DNA of 60,000 nucleotides. It comes from Owenia fusiformis (taxonomy: Eukaryota > Annelida > Polychaeta > Sabellida > Oweniidae). Made by a program: the position numbers and the translations under genes. The stretch spans positions 17,562,931 to 17,622,930 of the forward strand of contig CAIIXF020000003.1 in NCBI GenBank assembly GCA_903813345.2. The letters are read 5' to 3'. The notes beneath the pieces are model-generated. The model did not search any database, was not told the origin of the DNA, and was given only the letters and a program-made list of their open reading frames with translations. This document shows positions 12,201-51,814 of the stretch, one piece after another. How positions within the stretch are numbered: the stretch's first letter is position 1; each line of letters begins with the position of its first letter.

Positions 12201-14336
12201 AGATGACATTAAATTAGCAAAAAAATGGGATAACTTGCTACATGTAAGCAACATGCAATTTTAAAATCTTACATCGCTCATTATATTAATCAACATTTGG
12301 TTATACCAGCATTTCAAATTTCTGTAAAACTGTAGTCTTAAATTGCATAAGACACCAACTATAAGACACCTGTAGACTCTAACATTGATTCTCTCACAGG
12401 TAGCCAGCTTTTTTCAAGGAGGATCTCAGTTTTGGAAAGTACCCAGAGAGTTTCAAATTGGATAATTTTGGCCAAAAAATGCCCAGAGTGATGAAAAACT
12501 GCTTGATTTTGAAAGAATTTTTGGCAAGGGCATTGAAACCCCCAGATTGGAAATAAAGCATACCTTTGGAAGTTTTGAAGGGACACCAAATAATAAGACA
12601 GAGGTAAGGCCATTGTTGACAGCAGGTCGAAGGGCATCTATGACAGAGTTGACACCATAGCGTGCTTGCCCAGGGAGACTGGAGATCTCTTCAACAGCAT
12701 CAGGGGTATCTCTGAAAAACATAAACCAATATTTAAAAAATACTAATATGATTGGTTGGTTTTGATGAGGTCAAGTAATGCCTCATTAAAGTAGCCAAAT
12801 CAACGTTAAATCCCAATGTGTCCCAAAGGAAGAACCTCTCAACCAGACATCCCCTCATCTTTCACCTATATGCAGTCTCCAACTTCAAAGATCTAGATAC
12901 AGTATTGTTGCAACCTGAGGGCACCTTCGGGGAGCTGGTGATGCAACAAGCCAGATTCAGACAAGAAAGGGAGTGTGCTAAATTCAATACCCTGTGTCGG
13001 AATCGAACCCAGGACCTTCTGCTCCAAAGTTTCTTCATCTACCGCTGAGCCAAGCCATAATGGCTCACCACAGCTGAGCTGTTGTAGCAAGTTGTCATTC
13101 AGGGTTGCAGGCCTGTCAACTTGGGAACACCTAACATGAGTGACTTGGAAATGTTGAACACCTCCCCTCAAAATGTGGACACCTTGGTCCAAATCTGGAC
13201 ACCTTGATCCAAATTTTGAACACCTTGGTTTTAATTTTATTACATCTTGCCAAATTTTGAACACCTCAAATTTTTCGCGCTCGCTAACCTCGCGTTTCAA
13301 ACATCCATCAACGGGGGGGGGGGTAGGTACGAAAATTTTCGAACGGAATGCGTGACATATACGTAATTCGCGTGAAAAGTCCAAACGAAATGCGTACATT
13401 TTTTTCCGGCGTTCGTATTTTTGCTGTGTAGACGACCTTTTTTAGAAATTTTTCTACAGAAATATTTTTGCTTGACAATTACCAGGTAAAATGCGTATTT
13501 GCGTGACATTTTCTGTCACGCAAAAATAACTGGCGTGACTTCAAATTCTTCAGCGAATGCGTGACAAATACGCAAATTGCGGGACAGTTGACAGGCCTGG
13601 GGTTGTTACACCATGACCCCTCCCCAGGCCCGTAGCCAGGGGGGGGGGGTTCGCAGGATTCCGGTGAACCCCCCCTGGCCAAAAATTCTTTCAAAATCAT
13701 GCAGTTTTTCACCATTTTGATCACTTCTCTAGTGATTTTAGCCATATTTGGGCCAATATTGTCAAATGTGAACCCCCCCTGGAAATTTTTGAAAACTGAA
13801 CCCCCCCTTGGCAAATCCTGGCTACGGGCCTGCCTACCCCTCGTCATGTAGTCTCTAACCCTCGAGATCTAGATACTGTTTGACCCCTGGCCATGGGTTT
13901 TAGCATAAGTATGGATAAACCAATCAAAATGATACCCAGGTCGAGGATCTGCACTCACACTTTTAGCTGACACCACCACTTCCACTATTATTCACAAGAT
14001 AAGATACTTCATGCTATAAAATGACTTTTGTAAACGTATTGCTCAATTAATTAAAGGGACATATATGGAGTGCCAGTTCATACATGTTTTGTAATAGGGA
14101 GTAAATAGGGAGATAATAATGACATGTCCCTAAAATAAGCCTCATTTTATTTTCTCTTTGACTTTATTTTCACGAACATATTCGTGTGGACTACTGCGGT
14201 GCTTCCGAATAAATCAGACTTACGTTATGAAAATTGGAAACATTAGGTTGTCAGCTGTAATCTCAGTGCCAATCGATTGCCACGAACGAAGAGTTGCATG
14301 GTGATAACCGCTGTGCAAAATTGTGTGGTCAGTCAT
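3000..14336 (-). CDS. ALAD: Delta-aminolevulinic acid dehydratase (porphobilinogen synthase), N-terminal half
   Basis: ALAD condenses two 5-aminolevulinate molecules into porphobilinogen in the cytosol, the second step of heme synthesis. Three coding exons are present on the minus strand: 14336-14224, 12711-12564 and 3219-3000. They join in frame (113, 148 and 220 nt) to about 160 residues, with canonical GT-AG sites. The product begins [11 protein letters not shown], then has SLPGQARYG and LLFGVPSK. The metal-site segment [15 protein letters not shown] keeps all three cysteines that bind the catalytic zinc in animal enzymes, so a zinc-dependent enzyme is expected. The exons end at ALAYAKAG. 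The catalytic lysines and the rest (about half of a ~330-residue protein) lie beyond the left edge. The gene is divergent from TMEM67, with 247 bp between start codons. Introns 1 and 2 hold many mobile elements. Confidence 0.95.
3371..3590. repeat. Palindrome-rich element with GATCGGTGCATCG words, copy 1
   Basis: About 200 bp consist almost wholly of permutations of TGCATCGATCGGTGCATCG-like self-complementary words. The left edge reads TACAGTACAGGTCACGCCGA. The mirror image of that edge forms the right edge of the second copy at 10858-11041, so the copies lie in opposite orientation. Open frames through it on both strands are artefacts of the repeat. Confidence 0.7.
3600..7930. other. ALAD intron 2, left part: MITE-like debris, no exon seen
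   Basis: No coding exon is recognised. Repetitive pieces include 4676-4920, where GGCTGGTGGTTTAACCTA-type words occur twice and an inverted version lies near the right end. Near 5985-6060 and 7330-7430 are copies of a dispersed repeat (see the family described at 31262). Around 6300-6400 and 6650-6890 are G-run elements with a GGGGCGTAGCCAG end. Poly-C and poly-G runs occur near 6359, 6685, 7438 and 7876. Confidence 0.5.
7935..8275. repeat. Diverged two-copy tandem repeat (~200 bp)
   Basis: The segments about 7937-8052 and 8141-8271 share GGCAAAAGCAGG, GAAGAATTCTCAAC, TATCAAGA and the block ATAAAATGTAGATGGCAAAA in the same order. They read as two old tandem copies. Both give a minus-strand open frame containing LPSTFYI, but no family is recognised and no splice pattern supports an exon. 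Confidence 0.6.
8680..9360. repeat. Foldback element with an A-rich core
   Basis: TATCCTATGCCAAGTAGAG near 8962 is matched in reverse near 9197 (CTCTACTTGGTATGGGATA). The flanks are dense in GGATAT/ATATCC words. The core at about 9080-9190 is purine-rich, made of repeated GAAAAAATT words. The 8589-8993 open frame runs into one arm and is not a gene. Confidence 0.6.
9361..10857. other. ALAD intron 2, middle part: nothing recognised
   Basis: This is AT-rich DNA with short frames that show no family resemblance. I see no exon, RNA gene or clear repeat in it. Confidence 0.4.
10858..11041. repeat. Palindrome-rich element with GATCGGTGCATCG words, copy 2
   Basis: This has the same composition of GCGCCGATCGATGCACCGA-like words as the 3371-3590 element. 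The right edge, CTTCGGCAAGACCTGTACTGTA, is the mirror of the left edge of copy 1. The two copies therefore sit inverted to each other about 7.3 kb apart in the same ALAD intron. Confidence 0.7.
11042..12563. other. ALAD intron 2, right part: one dispersed repeat copy
   Basis: AT-rich intron. The segment 11890-12050 is a minus-oriented copy of the dispersed ~120-bp repeat found also at 31262, 39190 and 45000. A MITE-like piece near 12400-12540 shares words with the 13625-13832 element. No exon is seen. Confidence 0.5.
12564..12711 (-). CDS. ALAD: ALAD coding exon 2
   Basis: This exon has 148 nt, from a TTTTTCAG acceptor to a GTATGC donor. Its first base completes the split Thr codon left by exon 1. 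It encodes [19 protein letters not shown] and [15 protein letters not shown], typical of the second and third beta-alpha units of the ALAD barrel. Confidence 0.95.
12830..13090 (-). repeat. tRNA-derived SINE
   Basis: Read on the minus strand, the block at about 13056-12990 begins TGGCTCAGCGGTAGA, an A-box type promoter. It continues to GGTTCGATTCC, a good B box, at tRNA-like spacing, followed by about 150 bp of non-tRNA body. A fragment of the same body (AGATCTAGATACTGTTT) recurs near 13862-13880. This structure is that of a polymerase III SINE, not of a functional tRNA gene, because no closed acceptor stem is seen. Confidence 0.65.
13108..13599. mobile_element. 492-bp MITE with 6-bp target duplication, copy 1
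   Basis: Termini are CAGGCCTGTCAACTT at the left and the inverse GTTGACAGGCCTG at the right. The flanking duplication GGGTTG is exact at 13102-13107 and 13600-13605. Inside are several GGACACCTTGGTCCAAAT-like short repeats and a G-run. A full-length inverted copy lies at 35717-36213. There is no transposase ORF. It lies in ALAD intron 1. Confidence 0.85.
13625..13832. mobile_element. Short MITE with CAGGCCCGTAGCCAGG ends
   Basis: The left end CAGGCCCGTAGCCAGG is mirrored by CCTGGCTACGGGCCTG at the right. The 208-bp interior has C-runs and G-runs on each side of an AT-rich centre, giving a strong hairpin. It is non-coding and lies in ALAD intron 1. Confidence 0.75.
14224..14336 (-). CDS. ALAD: ALAD coding exon 1 with start codon
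   Basis: The start codon is at 14336-14334. The exon encodes [16 protein letters not shown] and [10 protein letters not shown], which parallel the known ALAD N-terminus. It leaves at a GTAAGT donor with two bases of a split codon. The start is chosen because the family begins a few residues before LHSGY. Confidence 0.93.
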
Positions 14337-14583
14337 GTTTTGGAAATATTCCTGCAGCGCTGAATGACAGGTCCCTATTCTGACGAGCACCACCCAAACA
14401 ATAAGCAGACCTTTGATACTACGTTCAAAGACTTATTAAATTCATAAAACTAATTCAAATATCACAGTTTCAATTTGCACTTGGCATATCCATAAGATGA
14501 TCCTTTTAATTTCGATTTGAAGGAAAAATAATTAAATAACTTAGTTCAAAAATAATTTTGATGCGTGTCACAGTCCAAACAAT
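14337..14583. promoter_or_regulatory. Candidate bidirectional promoter between ALAD and TMEM67
   Basis: Only 247 bp separate the divergent start codons of ALAD and TMEM67, so the two 5' UTRs and promoters must share or overlap this interval unless upstream non-coding exons exist. I see no convincing TATA box at a fixed distance from either start. No good RFX X-box is present here either, although one would be expected for a ciliary gene. An out-of-frame ATG at 14561 would overlap the TMEM67 start if transcription begins upstream of it. Confidence 0.65.
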
Positions 14584-44150
<29,567 letters not shown>

Positions 44151-44224
44151 GTATGTTAACAATCTCCCAATTCATCAGTCTATCTCTATCTACATTCGTT
44201 TCCTTTAATCAGGTTGGCTGATGA

Positions 44225-44865
44225 ACAGAGGTCTAGATGAGCTGTCGCCATTCGCCCATTGCGAATATTTTTAGCACCTGGCAAAGATCTTGATCTAAAT
44301 ATTCGCAAAGGTGGCGAAGAACTTTGTACAGAACCTACCGAGAAACAGATAAATTATCGGGGATTCTTCGTTTTCAAATTTCGTAATTTTTGTAATTTCA
44401 CCCATGAGACGCCACAATTATTTTTGTTTCAATGGAAATTTAACACGAGGCACCTTCACAAGACCTGTTGCATTCAGTTTTTTGCTGAATCAATTGAGAC
44501 GCCAAAACTTATTTTCGAGTCAATGAAAATTTAACGTTAACTCATATTCGCAAACCCGTTTCGTTCGTTTTTCTGATACATTCAATCTGTCTGTATGTCG
44601 AACTTAATATTTCAAAATTAATTGAGGTCTTTCCGGCCAGACTGGAGTGGTTTAGATGACGATTTTTCAGATTCTGAAGCTGAGATTGACAGACTGATTG
44701 AAAAGTATCAGTAATAATGATTATCAGAAAAGACTATCAAGAATACAATCTACATAATCTGTAAAATATGTTTTTTTGTGAAAATATAAGGAAATATTGT
44801 GGCTAATAATTTTTCAGAGTGGCTAATATTTTTTAGAAAACTTAAACTTATCTAGACCCCAAAGT
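44225..44865. mobile_element. Possible DNA element with GGTCTAGAT ends and an ORF remnant
   Basis: GGTCTAGATGAG near 44230 and CTTATCTAGACC near 44848 are inverted. Inside, plus-strand frames read IFLAPGKDLDLNIR (about 44262) and, at 44634-44716, an acidic C-terminus RPDWSGLDDDFSDSEAEIDR ending in a stop. No family is recognised. It could be a decayed hAT-like or other transposon gene. Confidence 0.35.
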
Positions 44866-44999
44866 GCCACCATCCACTATTTTTAATAAGTTTTACCACC
44901 ACCTACTTTTGTATTGAGGATTATGGAAAATGTGTTAGTCTCATATTTCCCGAGATTTAGGTCGACTTCGGGTCGGTGTGACACCTCTAATCATTGTAC

Positions 45000-45140
45000 T
45001 TGTTATGTCACCACCACAAGTGATGACATGTTATAATGTCCAACATTTTTGTGAATGATGTTTGGTGGTTGGTTTTTGGCATTCAGTGATTGGTGTTTGT
45101 AATAAATGCCAGGTGGTGACATTTTGCAAGTAATGTCTTG
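45000..45140. repeat. Dispersed ~120-bp repeat copy
   Basis: This copy contains GTCCAACATTTTTGTGAATG, GGTGTTTGTAATAAATGCC and AGGTGGTGACATTTTGCAAG. It belongs to the same family as 31262-31390. Confidence 0.6.
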
Positions 45141-45190
45141 TTTCATAATGATGGAGTACCACCATACTTTTTACTTCTGCGTCTCTTAAT

Positions 45191-45643
45191 CCCTTAGGAA
45201 AAATGTTATGGGTAACCCATATGTTTCACATGACTACCCATATTGTTACCCATAGCCCCCAAGTACCCATAACTTAAGGGTTATTGATGCCGTATCCAAC
45301 CTAAGTTTTTGGTAATGACTTATAATGGGTAATAATGGGTAAATAATGGTTTTACGTTATGCCATTATGTATTGGTAATGTGCAAGTTATGTGTAGGTTA
45401 TTTGGAATTTATGTGTATGTTATTGGGACACATAATTTGCCAATAACCTACAAATGCTTAGCCCATAACATCTACTTATGTTAAATTATGAGTAAATCAT
45501 TGTTATAACATGTAAGTTTTAACCATAACTATTGGTTATGGGTAACACTATGGGTTATGTAAATATAAACCATAAATGACCTAATGAATTACCATTATTA
45601 TGGATAACACTATGGGTAATACCCATAACATTTTTCCTAAGGG
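45191..45643. mobile_element. Foldback MITE with CCCTTAGGAAAAATGTTATG ends (453 bp)
   Basis: The left end CCCTTAGGAAAAATGTTATG is mirrored exactly at the right by CATAACATTTTTCCTAAGGG. The whole interior is rich in TTATGGGTAA/TTACCCATAA words. It is non-coding. Confidence 0.82.
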
Positions 45644-46016
45644 TAGTTCATTTCCTCTTAAACTGACTTTCAAAGACTTTAGAGACTGAAATTTGGGATT
45701 TCAAGGAATACTTTTCAAGAAAATAGTCTTACCTTTGTATTAGGATGGGTTTAGGTGCCAAAAATAACTGATTTATGGATATATATCATTTTGTTTTGAG
45801 GCCATGTTTTTTTACAGTCATAACAGGAAATAGATTCTCTAAATGAAAACTGGATTTACATCATTAATCCTGATTTTGGCTTAGAATATCTACCTAAATA
45901 TGTATTTAAATATTATTAGCATGATTATTGACTAATTTTTTTTTAATCTTGTGCAGTGATTTGATTGTTTTCTAAAATTTATTACATAGTTCAAAAATTA
46001 CACAAATATTTTAACA

Positions 46017-46053
46017 TGGTTCTGTGGCCTAATGGATAAGGCACTGCCCAAGT
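46017..46053 (+). repeat. tRNA-like 5' half (SINE head)
   Basis: GGTTCTGTGGCCTAATGGAT followed by AAGGCACTGCCC looks like the 5' half of a tRNA, probably tRNA-Arg-like, with an A box. No 3' half or B box follows (a T-run comes next). It is a fragment or a SINE head, not a gene. Confidence 0.45.
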
Positions 46054-46266
46054 TTTTTTTCTTTTTTATTTATCTCTGTGCAACGATATTTTATTTAAAT
46101 CTCTTTTTATACAACATATAGTCATATCTATTTGGAGTTTTAGGTTATAGATACATCGTCTGTGTGTTACTTTGATTTTCAATTACCAAGATATTTTGCA
46201 CAAACATTCCTGATTAGTTGAGTTGTGTGGTGAATTGTTTGATGATTGATGAATTGTTTATGAGGT

Positions 46267-47737
46267 ACAGGGTGAGCCAAAAAAAGTAACCCACACAAAT
46301 GTAAGTTCATAACACTGTCATTGAGCATGGGTTGAAAATCATGCTTGATGAATTGTTTATGAGGTACAGGGTGAGCCAAACAAGTAACACAATCAAATGT
46401 ATGTTAATAACACTGTCATTGAGCATGGGTTGAAAATCATGCTTGATGAATTGTTTATGAGGTACAGGGTGAGCCAAACAAGTAACCCAAACAAATGTAT
46501 GTTCATAACACTGTCATTGAGCATGGGTTGAAAATCATGCTTGATGAATTGTTTATGAGGTACAGGGTGAGCCAAACAAGTGACCCAATCAAATGTATGT
46601 TAATAACACTGTCATTGAGCATGGGTCGAAAATCATGCTTGATGAATTGTTTATGAGGTACAGGGTGAGCCAAAAAAGTAACCCACACAAATGTAAGTTA
46701 ATAACACTGTCATTGAGCATGGGTTGAAAATCATGCTTGATGAATTGTTTATGAGGTACAGGGTGAGCCAAAAAAGTAACCCACACAAATGTAAGTTAAT
46801 AACACTGTCATTGAGCATGGGTTGAAAATCATGCTTGATGAATTGTTTATGAGGTATAGGGTGAGCCAAAAAAGTAACCCAAACAAATGTATGTTAATAA
46901 CACTGTCATTGAGCATGGGTTGAAAATCATGCTTGATGAATTGTTTATGAGGTACAGGGTGAGCCAAAACAAGTAACCCAAACAAATGTAAGTTCATAAC
47001 ACTGTCATTGAGCATGGGTTGAAAATCATGCTTGATGAATTGTTTATGAGGTACAGGGTGAGCCAAAAAAAGTAACCCACACAAATGTAAGTTCATAACA
47101 CTGTCATTGAGCATGGGTTGAAAATCATGCTTGATGAATTGTTTATGAGGTACAGGGTGAGCCAAACAAGTAACACAATCAAATGTATGTTAATAACACT
47201 GTCATTGAGCATGGGTCGAAAATCATGCTTGATGAATTGTTTATGAGGTACAGGGTGAGCCAAAAAAGTAACCCACACAAATGTAAGTTAATAACACTGT
47301 CATTGAGCATGGGTTGAAAATCATGCTTGATGAATTGTTTATGAGGTACAGGGTGAGCCAAAAAAGTAACCCAAACAAATGTATGTTAATAACACTGTCA
47401 TTGAGCATGGGTTGAAAATCATGCTTGATGAATTGTTTATGAGGTACAGGGTGAGCCAAAAAAGTAACCCACACAAATGTAAGTTAATAACACTGTCATT
47501 GAGCATGGGTTGAAAATCATGCTTGATGAATTGTTTATGAGGTACAGGGTGAGCCAAAAAAGTAACCCAAACAAATGTATGTTAATAACACTGTCATTGA
47601 GCATGGGTTGAAAATCATGCTTGATGAATTGTTTATGAGGTACAGGGTGAGCCAAAAAAAGTAACCCAAACAAATGTATGTTAATAACACTGTCATTGAG
47701 CATGGGTTGAAAATCATGCTTGATGAATTGTTTATGA
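46267..47737. repeat. 98-bp tandem array, about 15 units before the MITE
   Basis: Units of 97-100 bp start CAGGGTGAGCCAAA and contain GTAACCCA(C/A)ACAAATGTA, AACACTGTCATTGAGCATGG and GATGAATTGTTTATGAGGTA. Starts lie at about 46267, 46364, 46463, 46561, 46656, 46754 and so on to 47738 (16 starts in all). Units differ by only a few bases, so the expansion is recent. Minus-strand open frames (MAHPVPHKQF...) run through one to three units and change frame because the period is not a multiple of three. Confidence 0.92.
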
Positions 47738-48257
47738 GGTACAGGGTGAGCCAAACAAGTGACCCAATCAAATGTATGTTAATAACACTGTCATTGAGCA
47801 TTGGTTTGGCACAACTAAACCACTACGTTCAATGTTCTTTCATTCTATAAACTTCCATTGGTCTACCTCCAATGCTTACATTTACAAAACGTGCCCCAAA
47901 TGCCATTACATGCATTACTCACCGGGCATAAAGCCCACCAGATTTTAATCTTTGGGCCTATTGTCTACACTAACAACCCTTGAAATATTGAAACAAGAGA
48001 TAAGAAGGAAGGTGAGAGCCAAAATGTAAGATATCTGTTCTTGTGTAGTGAACAACTACACCCCGTACTTTTATATGGCCATGTGTAATACGTTTATTAT
48101 GTTTTGTAAAATTATGACCAATCAAAATAGACCAAATTAACTAGGTAGAATGAAAGAACATTGGACACGCTTTAATTGTGCCAAATATGCAATCAAACCC
48201 ATGCTGAATGACCGAGTTATTTACATTAGTTTGGGTTACTTTTTTTTGACTCACCCC
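47738..48257. mobile_element. MITE whose left end seeded the 98-bp array
   Basis: The last array unit continues past the usual unit end into GGTTTGGCACAACTAAACC and AATGTTCTTTCATTCTA. These are mirrored on the right side by TAGAATGAAAGAACATT (about 48147) and GGGTTACTTTTTTTTGACTC (about 48234). The inverted arms are thus about 130 bp, and the array unit equals the outer part of the left arm plus about 25 bp. Confidence 0.75.
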
Positions 48258-49912
48258 AGGGGGGGAAATTTCCCAAAGATGACCTGTAGTATTCGGCACA
48301 TTCGATGACCAATTTATAAACAGGCCTCATTTGCCATTGAAATGGATCTCACAATGTTCGCTGTTGTAAATGAGTATTCTCTACAAGTTTGGATCGAGTA
48401 ACTTCAATAGTATTACCATAGTTTTGAAATGATGATGTTGAAATGATATTAAACTGAAATAAAAACCATTTCCACGATTTCAAATTTTACTTTACGCATG
48501 CACAGCACTGAATGAGCTTGTGCTCATGATTGTTCACGTGATCACATCCTGCAATTTGATTGGACGTCATATAATGGGGAATCCCCGAATACGATAGAAT
48601 ATGAAAGAATTGTGGGAGCTACACACTTCTTCTGGACTCACCCTGTTATAAAACCTGTTGTGCACCAGTAGTGCTGTGATAAAGAATCTGAATGTAACTC
48701 ACTTTAAAGTGAATATTTAGTAGACCTACCTATTGGCTCATACAGTAAGCCTATGGGATAGACTATTATCAAAATAGGACCCTTAAAGGTAAACACATCA
48801 ATTATATCTGACATGATTATTATTTGCATTATTTCATACAATTTATTTTTAAAACTAAAAAGTTGTTTATTCACTATTTGCTATATTTAGAGGTTATGTC
48901 ACTATGACATGAAATTGCCTGAGTTCTCCCATAAAGACCGACCTTGAGAGGCTCTATATTTGGACAAGACCGATGATTATGATGACATGATTATTATTTG
49001 CTTTAAAAATCTAATATTTCATACAATTTATTTTCAAAACTAAAAAGCAGCTTAAAGGTTGTATATAACTATTAAAGTGATCTTCACTCCTTTTCAAAGC
49101 TTTAATATAGCATGTTGCAGTGTATATATAACACATATTTTTACTTACACATTTGGAGTGGATATTCATCTTTCATTCATATAAAGAAAACAAAATATTG
49201 ACAGAGTGGGAGCTGGTACAGTGACCTCTACTTTTAGTAATTTTCATAACGTTTCATCTAGTGTTTTTTGGCTTATTTCTTGAAAGCATTATACGCTATT
49301 ATTATAAGTTATTGAATGATTTGAAGTGCAATTCAGGATATATTCTGCTTGAGAAATTCTGTATTGGAACGAGAGAAAGTCGATTTGCAATACAGAATAT
49401 CGAGAGATTATTTTACCCAAGTTAGAGTTAATTTTGTATATTAATATGAAATAATTTTGGGAAACCACTAACAGTTTGGTTTTTTCCAAATCTATCATTA
49501 TTAGGGAAATGACGTCACATTACATTGGACTTTCACGTCTATTATGTCATCAATATGCATTGGATGGTATGGAGACGTTCATTTTGACATTTGTTTTGGG
49601 GAATTCCTAACAACGGCCAAATACTTTCACTTTCGTTATTAGAGCACTTTCACATTTTATTAGAAAACAAAAGCATATTTATTGCATTTGATTGATAAAA
49701 ATGGGTTTAATTGACGATATTCTTCAAAAAACTCTTTTTTAAGCCCTTGATGGTTATATACAGCCTTTAATAGACTATTTGCTATATAGACAGATAAATA
49801 GATGGCAGCACTTGTATCAGTAGAAAATGGTAGGGCCAGAATACATGGAGACATATGGCAAGAGTCACTTAATTTTTTGATCTATTGAGTACAGTATTTC
49901 AATTTGTATTAA
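48258..49912. other. Downstream of TMEM67 exon 21, no exon recognised
   Basis: AT-rich. A partial copy of the TTATGTCACTATGAC hairpin element lies at 48885-48985. Another end resembling the array element (GGACTCACCCTGTTA) lies near 48640-48653. No meckelin C-terminal exon was found. Confidence 0.5.
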
Positions 49913-50779
49913 AGGCCCGGTCACACCGCCCGGACGTTGCTGGAGCGTTCCTTGAACGTTGAAAAAAATCATCAACGCTCGTAAACGTTCACCACCGTTT
50001 AACAAAAGTTGGCATCCGTTAAAGCAACGCTGTAAACGCTCGGCCAACGCGGATGTTTCTCGAGTGGCCGTCCTAACGCTCCAAAAGTTTTGAGCTGCTC
50101 AAAATATTGCGAGCGTTGAAAAGGGACAATTTTACGCCCTGGCAAAGTTTATCACCGCTCCACCAACGCCCAGTCAAAGTTTGGCACCGCTAGACGCAAG
50201 TTCGTGGACGCTTGAATCCGCTAGACCAACGCAGAAATCTTAAACGCTGGACCACCGCTGCTTCGCCAGCGTTGCCCGGGCGGCGATTAAACGTTGCACA
50301 AACGTCGGTGGAGCGGTTGTTAGCGTTTTATCAGCGTACATGGGGTTGTTGGAACGGTGTCGGACGTTGTCGCAGCGTTCCATGGCGGCGATGAACTTTG
50401 CTTTGGCGTTGGTATAGAGGTGTCGGAGCGGGACCAGAATTTGGCTATAAATACGTGGAGAAATGCACCACGAGCTCTTTTGGAGTCAAACGCGATATGC
50501 TGCTAAACCAACGCTGCTGCTATTTATACCCCCGCCGAGGCAACGCTCTCATGCGCAGAACGCCGCTATACCAACGCTCGCATTACCGCTAAACAAACGC
50601 TAGCTACCGCTCGCAACCGCTTAACCAACGCTAAAGCAACGCCGGCTTCAGCGGTGCACCGCTAAGCCAACGCCTGTGTTTTTTTTTTTTCCCCATTTTG
50701 TGCGCGTTGACGAGCGTTGATGAATTTTTTCAACGTTCAAGGAACGCTCCAGCAACGTCCGGGCGGTGTGACCGGGCCT
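49913..50779. mobile_element. GC-rich inverted-repeat element packed with ACGCT motifs, short copy
   Basis: The ends AGGCCCGGTCACACCGCCCG and the inverse CGGGCGGTGTGACCGGGCCT match over long arms. Its sequence is nearly identical to 34097-35582 outside the AT-rich block. That block is replaced here by 12 bp, GAGCTCTTTTGG. The flanks are TAA and TTA. Open frames shared by both copies are repeat artefacts. Confidence 0.82.
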
Positions 50780-51246
50780 TTACATAAGACACCATCGGGA
50801 TATAACTATATAATCTTGTTGGAATGCGGATTGTGATTAAACATAAAACTGTGATCCTTATAAGAGTAAATAAACTTTTAAATATTTTTAACATTGTGTC
50901 CATGGGGATTTAGCCCGACCTTTTTCAGAGAACTTTAAAAACTTTAAAATTTGAATAGAAAATTTTGATAGAAAATAACACAAATAATACAAATATGCCA
51001 CAAAATAGAAGAAAATGTTGGTCTTAAATGGTTAAAAATGTGTATCTCCAAAAACCTCATTAGAATGAGACTTCAATTTATATTTCAAAGCTATTTAGCA
51101 AAACCTGACACTACTGGATTCAAACAAAATTCGAGACTAGCTTTAAAGTATGTTAGATTCTTGATATATCTTTGTCAAATATTATGTTTTGTCTGTTTCC
51201 CAAAATTATACATTCTGAGCACATTTTCAATAACATAGTTTGAATG
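50780..51246. other. Nothing recognised
   Basis: Short AT-rich spacer between the GC-rich element and the LINE cluster. Confidence 0.4.
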
Positions 51247-51800
51247 CAAAGATTTTTTTTTATTAAAATTTTTATTCCAAAAAATATAACATATGAACAT
51301 ATAATACATTAAAAATATATATACAATACAAGTACAGAAAAACACTTAACTTACTTCTTATAAAATATTACAAATTCTTCTTTTTAACATATCAAAATCT
51401 ATATTGAATTTATTTAGTAGAAGTACACTGTTGTAAGATAAAAGGTCTGATAAAACTTGCTGTCTATAATTAATTTGTCTCAAGACATCTGGCTTTTCAT
51501 TAAGGTTTGTCCATCTTTTATATATTGAATTTGTAACAATAGTTAAAATAATATTTCTATTTCTAGTTTTTCTGTCTATTGTGTTAAAACCTACAACAAT
51601 GTGTTTCCATTGAACATTAAAATTCAAAATATCTCCAACATCTTCCCAAATATTTCAAACCTTCTTACAAAAAATGCAAGTTGAACTTATATTTCTGTTC
51701 CATTTACTAATCATGTATCCACAGTATAAACAATTATGAAGAATTTTAAAATTAAAATCAGAAATTTTTTTACATGGCATTTCTTTTATTTTTTGCCTGT
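51247..51800 (-). pseudogene. L1/Tx1-like LINE 3' end, older copy
   Basis: A T-run at 51256-51263 marks the poly(A) of a minus-strand element. The frame at 51358-51627 reads WKHIVVGFNTIDRK and INYRQQVLSDLLSYNS. It is related to, but clearly diverged from, the corresponding end of the next element (HIVLGFSENNN). It is 5'-truncated near 51800, where the second element's poly(A) lies. Confidence 0.65.
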
Positions 51801-51814
51801 ATATATTTTTTTTT

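Noticed and set aside
12990-13060. Functional tRNA gene on the minus strand
   Set aside because: A and B boxes are good but a closed acceptor stem and normal anticodon arm are not seen, and a SINE body follows.
12893-13399. 168-codon minus-strand ORF
   Set aside because: It spans a SINE and half of the 13108-13599 MITE. The same peptide appears from the second MITE copy at 35951-36383, so it is repeat-derived.
46017-46053. Functional tRNA-Arg gene
   Set aside because: Only the 5' half is present. There is no B box, T-arm or closing acceptor stem.
46267-47790. CRISPR-like regularly repeated array
   Set aside because: The units are contiguous near-identical 98-mers with no unique spacers, in intron-rich animal DNA. 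It is a minisatellite.
46179-47801. Series of minus-strand ORFs of 60-138 codons with repeated MAHPVPHKQFIKHDF-type peptides
   Set aside because: They are translations of the 98-bp non-coding tandem array. The period is not a multiple of three, so the frame changes every unit or two, and no start, splice or family evidence supports a protein.
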